Shown here piece by piece: positions 49,484 to 57,921 of a stretch of 64,000 bases of DNA (positions are counted from its first letter, which is position 1; every line of letters begins with the position of its first letter). Position numbers and translations under genes: made by a program. Below the pieces are notes generated by a model. That model was not told where the DNA came from. It did not search any database and saw only the letters and a list, made by a program, of their open reading frames with translations. Source of the stretch: Defluviicoccus sp. (GTDB lineage Bacteria; Pseudomonadota; Alphaproteobacteria; Rhodospirillales; Defluviicoccaceae); NCBI GenBank assembly GCA_029624735.1, contig JARSSM010000027.1, forward strand, positions 1-64,000. Direction: 5' to 3'.

Positions 49484-50541
49484 TACGGTCGCGATCGCTG
49501 CCAGCCGCGCACCTGCGCCGCCACCGCTGCCACGTGTTCCGGTGGCGTCTCCGGCAGTACACCGTGGCCCAAGTTGAAGATAAACCGGCCATCAGCGAGG
49601 GTCGCGCAGATCCGGTCCACCTGCGCCGCCATCGCCGCACCGCCGGACGCCAGGAGCACGTTGTCGAGGTTGCCCTGCACGGCTACGCGTGGCTGCAGAT
49701 CAGCTGCCGCCCACGCCAGCGGCACACTTGCATCAAGGCTCACGGCGTCGAGCCCCGATTCCATCGCGTAGGCCTGATAGCCTACGCCAGCACCGCGTGG
49801 AAAGCCGATCAGCGGCACCTCCGGCACGGCGGCCTTCAGCGCCCGAACGATGGCTGCTGTTGGCTCGATCACCCAGCGGCGGAACGGTTCGGCCGCCAGA
49901 CTGCCCGCCCAGCTATCGAACAGTTGAAGCACATCCGCGCCCGCCTGCACCTGGCCCAGAAGCGAATCCACGATCGCCTCACTCAAGCGCTCGATCAGGC
50001 GGCCGAACAGTGTCGGTTGCGCGTAGCTAAAGGCGCGTGCCCGCTCCCCTTGCGTACCGCCGCGGCCCTCGATCATGTAAACCGCAAGCGTCCATGGGCT
50101 GCCCGCAAAGCCGATCAGGCTGACGTCGTTCGCCAACGCCGCTTTGAGCCCGCGCACCGAGGCAAACACCGGCTGCAGGTTGTCTGCCACCGCGCCAACG
50201 GTGAGCGCCTCGATCTCGTCCGCGCGCTCAAGCCGCTCCAACACCGGCCCTTCGCCCTCGACGAAGCGGACGCTGCGCCCCAGCGCATGTGGAATCACCA
50301 AGATGTCGCTGAACACGATGGCCGCATCGAGCGGAAACCGCTTGAGCGGCTGCAGCGCCGCCTCGATGGTGAGCGCCGGCGTCGCACAGAAACGAAGGAA
50401 ATCGGGTTCCCCGCGGCGCAGGCGCTGGTATTCCGGCAGATAGCGGCCGGCCTGGCGCATAAACCACACGGGAGGGTGCGGCTGGCGGATTCCCTTGAGC
50501 TCAGCAACGAGCGGCTTGATGCCGGTGCTTTGCGTTTCCAT
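49483..50541 (-). CDS. hemE: Uroporphyrinogen decarboxylase
   Basis: Decarboxylates uroporphyrinogen III to coproporphyrinogen III. About 352 residues from the ATG at 50541, preceded by AAGGG; a GTG at 50565 is possible. Family signature PPVWFMRQAGRYLPEYQ, the substrate-binding FSDILVIPHALG and the GFAGSPWTLAVYMI block. First of the leftward hem genes, facing away from maf. In Caulobacter and related bacteria hemE flanks the replication origin. Confidence 0.97.
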   Translation of the reverse strand: METQSTGIKPLVAELKGIRQPHPPVWFMRQAGRYLPEYQRLRRGEPDFLRFCATPALTIEAALQPLKRFPLDAAIVFSDILVIPHALGRSVRFVEGEGPVLERLERADEIEALTVGAVADNLQPVFASVRGLKAALANDVSLIGFAGSPWTLAVYMIEGRGGTQGERARAFSYAQPTLFGRLIERLSEAIVDSLLGQVQAGADVLQLFDSWAGSLAAEPFRRWVIEPTAAIVRALKAAVPEVPLIGFPRGAGVGYQAYAMESGLDAVSLDASVPLAWAAADLQPRVAVQGNLDNVLLASGGAAMAAQVDRICATLADGRFIFNLGHGVLPETPPEHVAAVAAQVRGWQRSRP

Positions 50542-51002
50542 TGCCCTTGTTTCTGCTCCGTCCACCTTGCTGCTTTTCTTCTACCACCTATAAGAATCTT
50601 ATAAATAAGGATGTTGTAGTGGTAGGGGGGTGGAGAAACGGGGATTATCGGTCTGCGCACACGTTATCCCATGGTTCGCACGTGCCCACAGGTGGTTGTG
50701 AACGAGCCGGTGGAAAGGCTGTCTCCGCGACAGCATAACCTCATGCGCAAACGCTACTTTCGTGGGCTCATTGCGCTGCCGCACGGGCGGTGGAGAAGTC
50801 ATCCCGCAGCTACGGCATTTGGCCGTCTTTCGCGCTTACCGGTGGCGGTCGATAAGGATGCAGCGCAGCCTGGAACGACGGCGGGGATGAATCCGGCTGC
50901 TGCCGCCGGGATTGCGTTGTCCCCAGACCCGAACGCAGTTATCCGCCTCCGGCTCGGGATAACTTCGGTCCGGTTGGCAGCTGGCGCACGGAACCGCGAG
51001 CG
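50542..51002. other. Candidate chromosomal replication origin (oriC)
   Basis: A 461-base non-coding region between divergent hemE and maf, with no recognisable gene. It contains three TTATCC cores of DnaA-box type: 50664-50672 (TTATCCCAT), 50939-50947 (TTATCCGCC) and, on the minus strand, 50954-50962 (TTATCCCGA). There is also an AT-rich stretch at 50588-50611 in this GC-rich genome that could unwind. Location agrees with the hemE-side origin of Caulobacter and with parS about 10 kb away. No box is a perfect TTATCCACA and no CtrA-type TTAA-N7-TTAA pair was seen. Confidence 0.6.
50581..50625. repeat. Nested inverted repeats in the candidate oriC
   Basis: Outer arms CTACCAC (50581-50587) and GTGGTAG (50619-50625) are perfect inverted repeats. 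Within them lies the palindrome TATAAGA-A-TCTTATA (50589-50603). The AT-rich inside and GC-richer arms look like a protein-binding or unwinding element; alternatively it is a hemE promoter operator. Confidence 0.7.
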
Positions 51003-51605
51003 ATGACCGCGCCGCCCCTCGTTCTCGCGTCTGCCAGCCCGACTCGGAAGGAGATGTTGCTGCGCGCCGGGCTGACCTTCACGGTGGATGCTGCCGATGT
51101 CGACGAACCAGCGATCAAGGCTGCCTGTCGCGTCCGTGGCGAGACCAGCCGGGCTGCCGCGCTGGCGCTCGCGACCGCAAAGGCGCTCAGCGTCTCCCAA
51201 CGCTGTGCTGATGCGTTGGTCATTGGTGCTGACCAGATGCTGGACTGTGATGGACGCTGGTTCGATAAGCCGGTCGACCAAGCTGATGCGAGGGCCGCTC
51301 TCACCGCGCTCGCCGGCCGGACCCATACGCTGATCAGTGCGGCAGCCTGCGTCCGCGGCGGTCGCCTAGCCTGGAGCGAAGCGGCATCGGCGCAGCTCAC
51401 CATGCGCATGTTTTCGCAAGCTTTTCTCGACACGTATCTGACAGGAATGGGTGACAGCGTGTTGCAGACAGTCGGCGCCTATCGGCTGGAAGGACCGGGC
51501 GTGCAGCTGTTCAGCCGTATCGAAGGTGACTATTTTACCATTCTAGGCTTGCCGCTGTTACCATTGCTGGCCTATCTGCGGCAGGCGCATGTATTGATGC
51601 GGTGA
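51003..51605 (+). CDS. Maf family nucleoside-triphosphate pyrophosphatase
   Basis: 200 residues. Maf proteins hydrolyse modified or non-canonical nucleotides (dTTP, UTP, m7GTP). VLASASPTRKEML at the N-terminus, GADQMLDCDGRWFDKP in the middle and GDSVLQTVGAYRLEG near the end are the family motifs. Immediately right of the candidate origin and first of the maf-aroE-coaE-dnaQ series, the classic alphaproteobacterial order. Confidence 0.94.
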   Translation: MTAPPLVLASASPTRKEMLLRAGLTFTVDAADVDEPAIKAACRVRGETSRAAALALATAKALSVSQRCADALVIGADQMLDCDGRWFDKPVDQADARAALTALAGRTHTLISAAACVRGGRLAWSEAASAQLTMRMFSQAFLDTYLTGMGDSVLQTVGAYRLEGPGVQLFSRIEGDYFTILGLPLLPLLAYLRQAHVLMR

Positions 51606-51644
51606 GGGGGGAGGAACAACGAGCGGCGGGTGCGGGAACAGAGC

Positions 51645-52490
51645 ATGCTGAGTGGGCGGGCACGAATTGCCGGTGTCATCGGTTGGCCGGTTGCGCATTC
51701 GCTGTCGCCGCGCCTGCACGGCTTCTGGCTCCGCCATTACGGCATCGATGGTGCTTACATACCGCTGCCAGTTGCTCCGCAGGACCTGGAGGCTGTGGTC
51801 AAGGCTTTGCCGAAGCTCGGGTTTGTCGGTGCCAATGTGACCATCCCGCACAAGGAAACGGTGATAGCGCATCTCGACCATGTCGCGCCGCTGGCGCAAA
51901 AGGTGGGTGCGGTCAACACGCTGATCGTCGGGGATGACGGCAAGATCAGCGGCCTTTCGACCGATGGCTTCGGTTTCTTGGCAAGCCTTTCTGCCAGTCA
52001 GCCGGGCTGGCAGGCTGCGGCTGGTGCGGCAGTGGTGATCGGTGCCGGTGGTGCGGCGCGGGCGATTGTGCAGGCACTGATCGAGGCCGGGGTGCCGGAA
52101 ATCCGGCTCGTCAACCGAACTGCACGGCGCGCTCGGGTGCTAGCCGACCACCTCGGTGGGCCAATCACGTTGATCGACTGGCAGGATCGTGCGGCGGCGC
52201 TGGAAAGTTCTAACCTGCTCGTTAACGCGACCAGCCTCGGCATGCGCGGCGAGCCGCCGCTCGCCCTGGCCTTGGATGCTCTGCCGCGGGAGGCGGTCGT
52301 TGCCGACATCGTCTATGTGCCGCTCCTGACGGAGCTGCTCGCGAGCGCTGCGGCTCGCGGCAACCGCGTCGTCGATGGACTTGGCATGCTCCTGCATCAG
52401 GCTCGGCCAGCGTTTGCCGCCTGGTTCGGCATCGAGCCGGAGGTGACAGCGGAACTGAAGCTGAGCGTGCTGCAGGCTGCGCAGGGCTGA
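51645..52490 (+). CDS. aroE: Shikimate dehydrogenase
   Basis: NADPH-dependent reduction of 3-dehydroshikimate. 281 residues from the ATG at 51645; a GTG at 51630 is equally open. GVIGWPVAHSLSPRLHG, the catalytic Lys in NVTIPHKE, the glycine-rich IGAGGAARAIVQAL and GLGMLLHQARPAF are family signatures. Confidence 0.95.
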   Translation: MLSGRARIAGVIGWPVAHSLSPRLHGFWLRHYGIDGAYIPLPVAPQDLEAVVKALPKLGFVGANVTIPHKETVIAHLDHVAPLAQKVGAVNTLIVGDDGKISGLSTDGFGFLASLSASQPGWQAAAGAAVVIGAGGAARAIVQALIEAGVPEIRLVNRTARRARVLADHLGGPITLIDWQDRAAALESSNLLVNATSLGMRGEPPLALALDALPREAVVADIVYVPLLTELLASAAARGNRVVDGLGMLLHQARPAFAAWFGIEPEVTAELKLSVLQAAQG

Positions 52491-52502
52491 AGGTGGACCG
52501 GC

Positions 52503-53171
52503 GTGATCGTCCTCGGTCTCACTGGCTCGATCGCCATGGGCAAATCGACGGCCTCGGCCCTGTTCCGGCGCGAAGGTGTTCCCGTCTTTTGTGCCGATCA
52601 GACCGTACACCGGCTGCTAGGTCCGGGCGGCGCAGCGGTGGCGGCAATCGAGGCTAACTTTCCGGGCGTGGTTATCGCCGGCGCGGTCGATCGTGTCCAG
52701 CTGGCGGCAAAGGTCTTTGCCGATCCGCAGGCGCTTAAGCGGCTGGAGGCACTCGTCCATCCGCTTGTCATCGATGCGCAGGACCGTTTCTTGAAGGCTG
52801 CCGCCCGCCGCGGCAGTCCACTCGCAGTTCTCGACATTCCCCTGTTGTTCGAGGCTGGCCTTGACCGGCTGTGTGATCGCATTGCCGTGGTCTCGGCGCC
52901 GGCCAGTGTCCAGTACCAGCGCCTCGTCCGCCGCCGTACGCTCGATGCGGTGCGAATAAAGGCGACGCTTGCCCGCCAGATGCCGGACGCACTCAAGCGC
53001 CGCCGCGCCGATTTCATCATTCCAAGCGGCCAGGGCCGGGCTCTCACCCGGCGCGTTATTGTCAATATCATCCGGACGCTGAAGGACAATGGCCGAGGCA
53101 CGCGGACACGAGCACGCGGGCCGCGGCAGGCTGGGCGGCGATCCTTGACGAAAGGGCCTAGCCTGCGGTAG
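52503..53171 (+). CDS. coaE: Dephospho-CoA kinase
   Basis: Last step of coenzyme A synthesis. 222 residues from a GTG start; P-loop GLTGSIAMGKST, ADQTVHRLLGPGG and DIPLLFEAGLD match the family. The last 30 residues are an Arg/Gly-rich extension (about residues 196-222) not typical of CoaE, possibly disordered. 13 bases after aroE. Confidence 0.95.
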   Translation: MIVLGLTGSIAMGKSTASALFRREGVPVFCADQTVHRLLGPGGAAVAAIEANFPGVVIAGAVDRVQLAAKVFADPQALKRLEALVHPLVIDAQDRFLKAAARRGSPLAVLDIPLLFEAGLDRLCDRIAVVSAPASVQYQRLVRRRTLDAVRIKATLARQMPDALKRRRADFIIPSGQGRALTRRVIVNIIRTLKDNGRGTRTRARGPRQAGRRSLTKGPSLR

Positions 53172-53181
53172 CCGGCGTCTC

Positions 53182-53853
53182 ATGCGCGAAATCGTTCTCG
53201 ATACCGAAACGACCGGCCTTGATCCTCAGAGCGGTGATCGCATCGTCGAAATCGGCTGCCTCGAACTCCTCAATCACGTCCCCACGGGCCGGCACTTCCA
53301 CACCTACCTCAACCCCGACCGCCCGATGCCGGCAGAAGCGTTCGCCGTGCATGGACTTTCCGATGAGCATCTCAAGGATAAGCCGCGCTTTGCCGCCGTC
53401 GTCGAAGCGTTCCTCACCTTTCTCGGCGAATCGCCGCTCGTGATCCATAACGCAGCCTTCGACTTGGGCTTCATCAACGCAGAGCTCGGCCGCCTGGGCT
53501 TGACAGCACTGCCGGCACAGCGTGCGATCGATACGGTACACCTCGCCCGCAAGGCCTATCCCGGTTTGCCGGCTAACCTCGATGCGCTGTGCCGGCGCTT
53601 TCAGATCGATACCAGCGCACGCACGCAGCATGGCGCACTCACTGATGCCAAACTGCTTGCTGAGGTCTATCTGCAGCTGAAAGGCGGTCGACAGCCAGGA
53701 CTGGCATTGGTGTCGAGCCGCGGTGCCAAGGGCACGGCTGGTCCGCGGCCTGAGCGAACACCACGGCTCTTGGCACCGACCGCCGTCGAGGAAGCCGCCC
53801 ACAAGGCGCTCATCGGGCGCCTCAAGGACCCGCTGTGGGGGCGGTTACGTTAG
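53182..53853 (+). CDS. dnaQ: DNA polymerase III epsilon subunit (proofreading exonuclease)
   Basis: 223 residues. DEDDh motifs DTETTG, IHNAAFDLGFIN and QHGALTDAK; C-terminal linker rich in Arg/Pro leading to the alpha-binding region. This is the replicative proofreader by neighbourhood (coaE-dnaQ-secB). The longer exonuclease fusion at 9118-11241 is not. CCGCG/CGCGG at 53861-53875 is a possible weak terminator in the convergent gap to secB. Confidence 0.95.
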   Translation: MREIVLDTETTGLDPQSGDRIVEIGCLELLNHVPTGRHFHTYLNPDRPMPAEAFAVHGLSDEHLKDKPRFAAVVEAFLTFLGESPLVIHNAAFDLGFINAELGRLGLTALPAQRAIDTVHLARKAYPGLPANLDALCRRFQIDTSARTQHGALTDAKLLAEVYLQLKGGRQPGLALVSSRGAKGTAGPRPERTPRLLAPTAVEEAAHKALIGRLKDPLWGRLR

Positions 53854-53898
53854 CCGACCACCGCGCTACACGCGGCACGCTGTAGATTAGCAGTCGGT

Positions 53899-54441
53899 TC
53901 AGACGAGCTTAATCTCCCCTTCCGCATCGCCGAATGATTTCTCGCCGGCGCTCTCCTGCTGTTGACGCTGGTAGAGCTGGACGAAGTCGAGCGGCGCCAG
54001 CATCAGCGGCAGAAAGCCGCCTTCAAGCGTGGCATCGGCAACGATCTTGCGTGCATAGGGAAACAGGAGCCGCGGGCATTCGATCATCAGCACCGGACGC
54101 CTGTGCTCGGCCGGCACATTGAGGGCGAACAAGCCAGCGTAGGACAGCTCAACGACGAAGGCGACGCCGTCGGCAACCTTGCAGTCGGCGCGCAGGTGCA
54201 AGATGACTTCGTAGGTATTCTCGCCGAGCGTGTTCGCATGCACGTCGACGCGGACCTGGATGTCCGGCTTGTTCTTCTGCAAGAGTGTGAAGACGGCAGG
54301 CGCGCCAGGAGCCTCGAACGACAGATCCTTCATGTACTGCGCCTGAATGAGAATCGGTGGCTGCGTGCGTTCTGGCGCCTGTCCGTTGCCGTCAGTCTTT
54401 ACGGCCGCACCCTCGCTGCTGGGCTCGCGCGTGTCGCTCAT
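53899..54441 (-). CDS. secB: Protein-export chaperone SecB
   Basis: 180-residue tetrameric chaperone that keeps preproteins unfolded for SecA. QAQYMKDLSFEAPGAP, LHLRADCKV, ELSYAGLFAL and IECPRLLFPYARKIVADAT are hallmark blocks. Both termini are slightly extended and acidic. Convergent with dnaQ. Confidence 0.96.
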   Translation of the reverse strand: MSDTREPSSEGAAVKTDGNGQAPERTQPPILIQAQYMKDLSFEAPGAPAVFTLLQKNKPDIQVRVDVHANTLGENTYEVILHLRADCKVADGVAFVVELSYAGLFALNVPAEHRRPVLMIECPRLLFPYARKIVADATLEGGFLPLMLAPLDFVQLYQRQQQESAGEKSFGDAEGEIKLV

Positions 54442-54824
54442 GCCATCCTCCTTGAAGGAACGGGTGATAAGGGAAGCTCGCCTGCGGCCGACTGGCTAAC
54501 ATGCTTCCCGGCGGCGGACAACGCCGGCCTTCCCCAGCAATTCCCCTGAGCGACCGCGCTCACTGATGGCCAACAGGCGTGGACAGCGCTCGGAGCCGCA
54601 ATTTCCCAGTGGTTTTGGGCGGAAGAGGCTGCAGACATACGGCGACCATCCCATATTATTCTGCGTAAGCGCGAATACGCGAATAAAACGGATCGGCTGG
54701 CACCTTGGGCGGCAACGCCTGACTGGACGTTGAGCGGAGGAGCCGGTAACGTGACGGCGACGCCGCCGATGAGGCCGTCACCGATTGAGGCCAACGGAAC
54801 GAGAGCTCGGATTTACGCGAGACG
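54442..54824. other. Divergent intergenic region, nothing recognised
   Basis: 383 bases between secB and the Tim44-like gene. It is more AT-rich around 54655-54690, which may be promoter DNA for the Tim44 gene. An ORF on the minus strand here (54438-54794) has no family resemblance and I do not call it. Confidence 0.5.
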
Positions 54825-55553
54825 ATGGGTGACAGCATTCCGTATCTCGACATTCTGCTGTTTGCGGTGATCGCTGCGTTTCTGGTTTTTCGCTTGCGTA
54901 GCGTGCTTGGCAAACGGACCGGCCATCAAGGCCCCGGCCCGGGAGAGCCGCGCCGGGATCCGTTTTCACGCGAGCCTCCGGTGGAGGGCAGCAGCGATCG
55001 GGTCGTGCCGCTGCCGAAGCCAAAAACCGAACCTTCCTTCCCCGGCAACGGCGAGACTGTAGCGACTGAACCGGCAGCGGCCGGTGATGGCAGCGGCGGA
55101 CCGGGTGCGGCTGGTTTGACCCAGATCCGGATTGCCGATCCCGCCTTCTCGGCGGACGAATTCCTGTCGGGTGCCAGGATCGCCTTTGAGCTGATCGTTG
55201 GCGCCTTCGCAGTGGGCGATACCGACACGCTCAAGCCACTGTTGAGCGAGGAGGTGTTTAGCAATTTCGCCGACTCGATTCGTCGCCGCCAGGAGACGGG
55301 TCAGAAGCTCGAAACCCAGTTGGTGGCCATCCGTTCGGCCGAGATTGACGAGGCCTACATGGCGGGCCGGACGGCGCACGTCACCGTCAAGTTCGTGACC
55401 GACCAGATCAGCGTCGTGCGCGATGCCGAGGGCGCCGTTGTCGAAGGCAGCCCGACCGAGGTGAACGAAGTGACCGACTTCTGGACGTTTGCCCGCGATA
55501 CCCGGGTCGGCGATCCCAACTGGGCATTGGTCGCCACCAACAGCTCGGAGTAG
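54825..55553 (+). CDS. Tim44-like (TimA) domain protein
   Basis: 242 residues: one N-terminal membrane helix (YLDILLFAVIAAFLVFRLRS), a variable Pro/Gly-rich linker and a Tim44-like domain (about 105-240; FELIVGAFAVGDTDTLKPLL, ARDTRVGDPNWALVATNS). Bacterial TimA is a relative of the mitochondrial import motor subunit; in bacteria it binds inner-membrane proteins of unknown kind. Directly followed by mltA (12 bases). Confidence 0.93.
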   Translation: MGDSIPYLDILLFAVIAAFLVFRLRSVLGKRTGHQGPGPGEPRRDPFSREPPVEGSSDRVVPLPKPKTEPSFPGNGETVATEPAAAGDGSGGPGAAGLTQIRIADPAFSADEFLSGARIAFELIVGAFAVGDTDTLKPLLSEEVFSNFADSIRRRQETGQKLETQLVAIRSAEIDEAYMAGRTAHVTVKFVTDQISVVRDAEGAVVEGSPTEVNEVTDFWTFARDTRVGDPNWALVATNSSE

Positions 55554-55565
55554 GAGCGGGCGGCC

Positions 55566-56831
55566 GTGGAAGAACCTTGCCATCAGTGCCAGCGCATCCG
55601 CCGCTGGCTGATCCCGATTGGTCTTGGGCTGGCGGTGATCGTGGTAGCGCTGCTGGCCGCCTGCTCGTCAGCGTCACCGCCTCCGGCCGAGCGTGCAGCG
55701 GAGCCGCCGGCGCGCGTGCAGGTACCGGATGCAGCACCGTCGGCGCTGCTGTTGCGGCCGCTGGCGTTCTCTCAACTCAAGGGATGGACCACCGACCGGC
55801 AGGATGAAGCGCTCGCCGCCTTCGTCCGCTCGTGTGCGAAACCGATGCCGGCGAACCAGAAAGAGGCAGGGCTCCGCCGGCCCGCCCAATTGGGAACCGA
55901 AACCGCCGACCGGGCGCAGGCCTGCGAAGCGGCACGCGCGGTACCAGCGGGCGATCCCGCGCGCGCGCGCGCTTTCTTCGAGCGCGCGTTCACGCCCTAC
56001 GAGGGGGTGGATAGCCGCGGAACGGAAGCACTCGTCACCGGCTATTATGAGCCGATCGTGTCTGCCTCGCTGCAAGCGGGCGGGCGCTACCGAACGCCGC
56101 TGTACCGGCCACCACCGGAGCTGGTCAGCATCGACCTTGGCCTCTTCCGCGAAGCGCTCGCGGGAGAGCGGCTGGTTGGCCGGCTGGATAAGGGTCGCGT
56201 CGTCCCGATGCCGACCAGGGCCGAGATCGAAGCCGGGGCGCTCAAGGATCGCGGTCTGGAGATCGCCTGGCTCGCCGATCCCGTCGATGCCTTCTTCCTC
56301 CACATCCAAGGCTCGGGCCGTCTCAAGCTCGACGATGGGCGAACAATAGGCGTCGGCTACGCCGGCAAGAACGGCCACACCTATACCGCCATCGGCCGCG
56401 AACTCGTGCGCCGCGGCGCGCTTGGCGCGGATGAGGTCTCGATGCAGACGATTCGCGCCTGGCTCAAGCGCAACCCGGCCGAGGCCCCGGCCCTGATGGC
56501 CGAAAATGCATCGTTCGTGTTCTTCCGCTTGAGCGACGGGGAAGGTCCGATCGGCAGCCAGGGAGTGGTGCTGACGCCGGGCCGCAGCCTCGCCGTCGAT
56601 CCGACGTATCTGCCGTACGGCGTGCCGGTATGGATCGAGACTGCCGATCCGCTCGCCCCCGCCAGCCCGTTCACGCGGCTCGCGATCGCCCAGGACTCAG
56701 GGGGCGCGATTAAGGGCCCTCTGCGATTTGATCTGTTCTGGGGCGCTGGGCCGCAAGCCGAAGCCGCCGCCGGGGCGATGAAGGCCCGCGGCCGTGCGAT
56801 CGTCCTGGCGCCGAAGCGGGCGGTGGGGTGA
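55566..56831 (+). CDS. mltA: Membrane-bound lytic murein transglycosylase A
   Basis: Cleaves peptidoglycan to 1,6-anhydro products. 421 residues from a GTG start. Lipobox at Cys33 (LLAACSSA); MltA domain with GYYEPIVSASLQAGGRYRTPLY and FFLHIQGSGRLKL; 3D domain with catalytic Asp in AIAQDSGGAIKGPLRFDLFWG. The N-terminal tail before the signal contains CHQC, which is unusual. A 15-base CG run lies at 55958-55972. Confidence 0.95.
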   Translation: MEEPCHQCQRIRRWLIPIGLGLAVIVVALLAACSSASPPPAERAAEPPARVQVPDAAPSALLLRPLAFSQLKGWTTDRQDEALAAFVRSCAKPMPANQKEAGLRRPAQLGTETADRAQACEAARAVPAGDPARARAFFERAFTPYEGVDSRGTEALVTGYYEPIVSASLQAGGRYRTPLYRPPPELVSIDLGLFREALAGERLVGRLDKGRVVPMPTRAEIEAGALKDRGLEIAWLADPVDAFFLHIQGSGRLKLDDGRTIGVGYAGKNGHTYTAIGRELVRRGALGADEVSMQTIRAWLKRNPAEAPALMAENASFVFFRLSDGEGPIGSQGVVLTPGRSLAVDPTYLPYGVPVWIETADPLAPASPFTRLAIAQDSGGAIKGPLRFDLFWGAGPQAEAAAGAMKARGRAIVLAPKRAVG

Positions 56832-56931
56832 GCGAAAAGCGCGCGTAGCAGGTCGGACATATTCCCTGTTTGCGACAAAGGGATGCCGCCCTCCTTGCGC
56901 CGTTACCCGGCCATAGTATAGTCCCTTGCTC

Positions 56932-57900
56932 ATGGTTGCAGCGGACACGCAAGCGGTCTTTCGTCACCGTCATTTGCTCGGCATCGAGGGCCTCTCGCCG
57001 CCGGAAATCCTGCTTTTGCTTGATCGATCCGAGCAGTTCGTCGAGCAGAATCGCCGTCCCGACAAGAAGCAGACGCTTCTGCGCGGCCGCACGGTCATCA
57101 ACCTGTTCTTCGAGGCCTCGACGCGGACGCGCACGTCGTTCGAGCTTGCCGGCAAGCGCTTGGGCGGCGATGTCATCAACATGACCGTATCGACGAGTTC
57201 GGTCCGCAAGGGCGAGACGCTGCTCGATACCGCGATGACGCTTAACGCCATGCATGCTGATGTCCTGGTCGTTCGTCATCCGGCTTCGGGTGCGGTCAAG
57301 CTGTTGTCGGAGAAGGTCAATTGCGCCGTCATCAATGCCGGCGACGGCAGCCACGAGCACCCGACGCAAGCCCTCTTGGACGCTCTTACCATTCGCCGCC
57401 GGATGGGGCGGCTCTCAGGGCTGAAAGTGGCCATCTGCGGTGATATCGCGCACTCCCGGGTGGCGCGATCGAATATCCACCTCCTCAACACGATGGGGGC
57501 GAGCTTGCGGCTGGTGGCGCCGCGCACGCTGTTGCCGGCAGCCGTCGAGCGGCTCGGAGTCGAGGTGTTTCATGACATGCGGCGCGGTCTTGAAGGCGTT
57601 GACATTGTCATGATGCTGCGTCTGCAGACGGAGCGCATGCAGGACACCCTGATCCCCTCGATCCGCGAGTATTTCCGCTTCTTTGGCCTTGATTACGAGA
57701 AGCTGGCGCGTGCCAATGCCTCGGCGCTCATCATGCATCCAGGTCCGATGAACCGCGGTGTCGAGATCGATTCGCTGGTGGCGGACGATTACAGCCGCAG
57801 CGTCATCCGCGAGCAGGTGGAGATGGGGGTCGCCGTCCGGATGGCCTGCCTCGATCTGCTGACGCCGCAGGCGCCCGACGCCGAGCGGCGCAACGTCTGA
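56932..57900 (+). CDS. pyrB: Aspartate carbamoyltransferase catalytic subunit
   Basis: Second step of pyrimidine synthesis. 322 residues from the ATG at 56932. Carbamoyl-phosphate loop [19 protein letters not shown], and [11 protein letters not shown] near the end. No pyrI regulatory gene is adjacent; instead the pseudo-dihydroorotase follows by 21 bases, a pairing that forms PyrB-PyrC' complexes in pseudomonads. Confidence 0.97.
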   Translation: MVAADTQAVFRHRHLLGIEGLSPPEILLLLDRSEQFVEQNRRPDKKQTLLRGRTVINLFFEASTRTRTSFELAGKRLGGDVINMTVSTSSVRKGETLLDTAMTLNAMHADVLVVRHPASGAVKLLSEKVNCAVINAGDGSHEHPTQALLDALTIRRRMGRLSGLKVAICGDIAHSRVARSNIHLLNTMGASLRLVAPRTLLPAAVERLGVEVFHDMRRGLEGVDIVMMLRLQTERMQDTLIPSIREYFRFFGLDYEKLARANASALIMHPGPMNRGVEIDSLVADDYSRSVIREQVEMGVAVRMACLDLLTPQAPDAERRNV

Positions 57901-57921
57901 AGCGGACAGCGGAGGCCAGCG

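Noticed and set aside
54438..54794. 118-codon minus-strand ORF in the secB/Tim44 gap
   Set aside because: No ribosome site or family similarity, not the FxsA gene sometimes found near this position; left as intergenic.
55958..55972. Alternating CG run inside mltA
   Set aside because: Short run explained by Ala/Arg codons; no sign of function.
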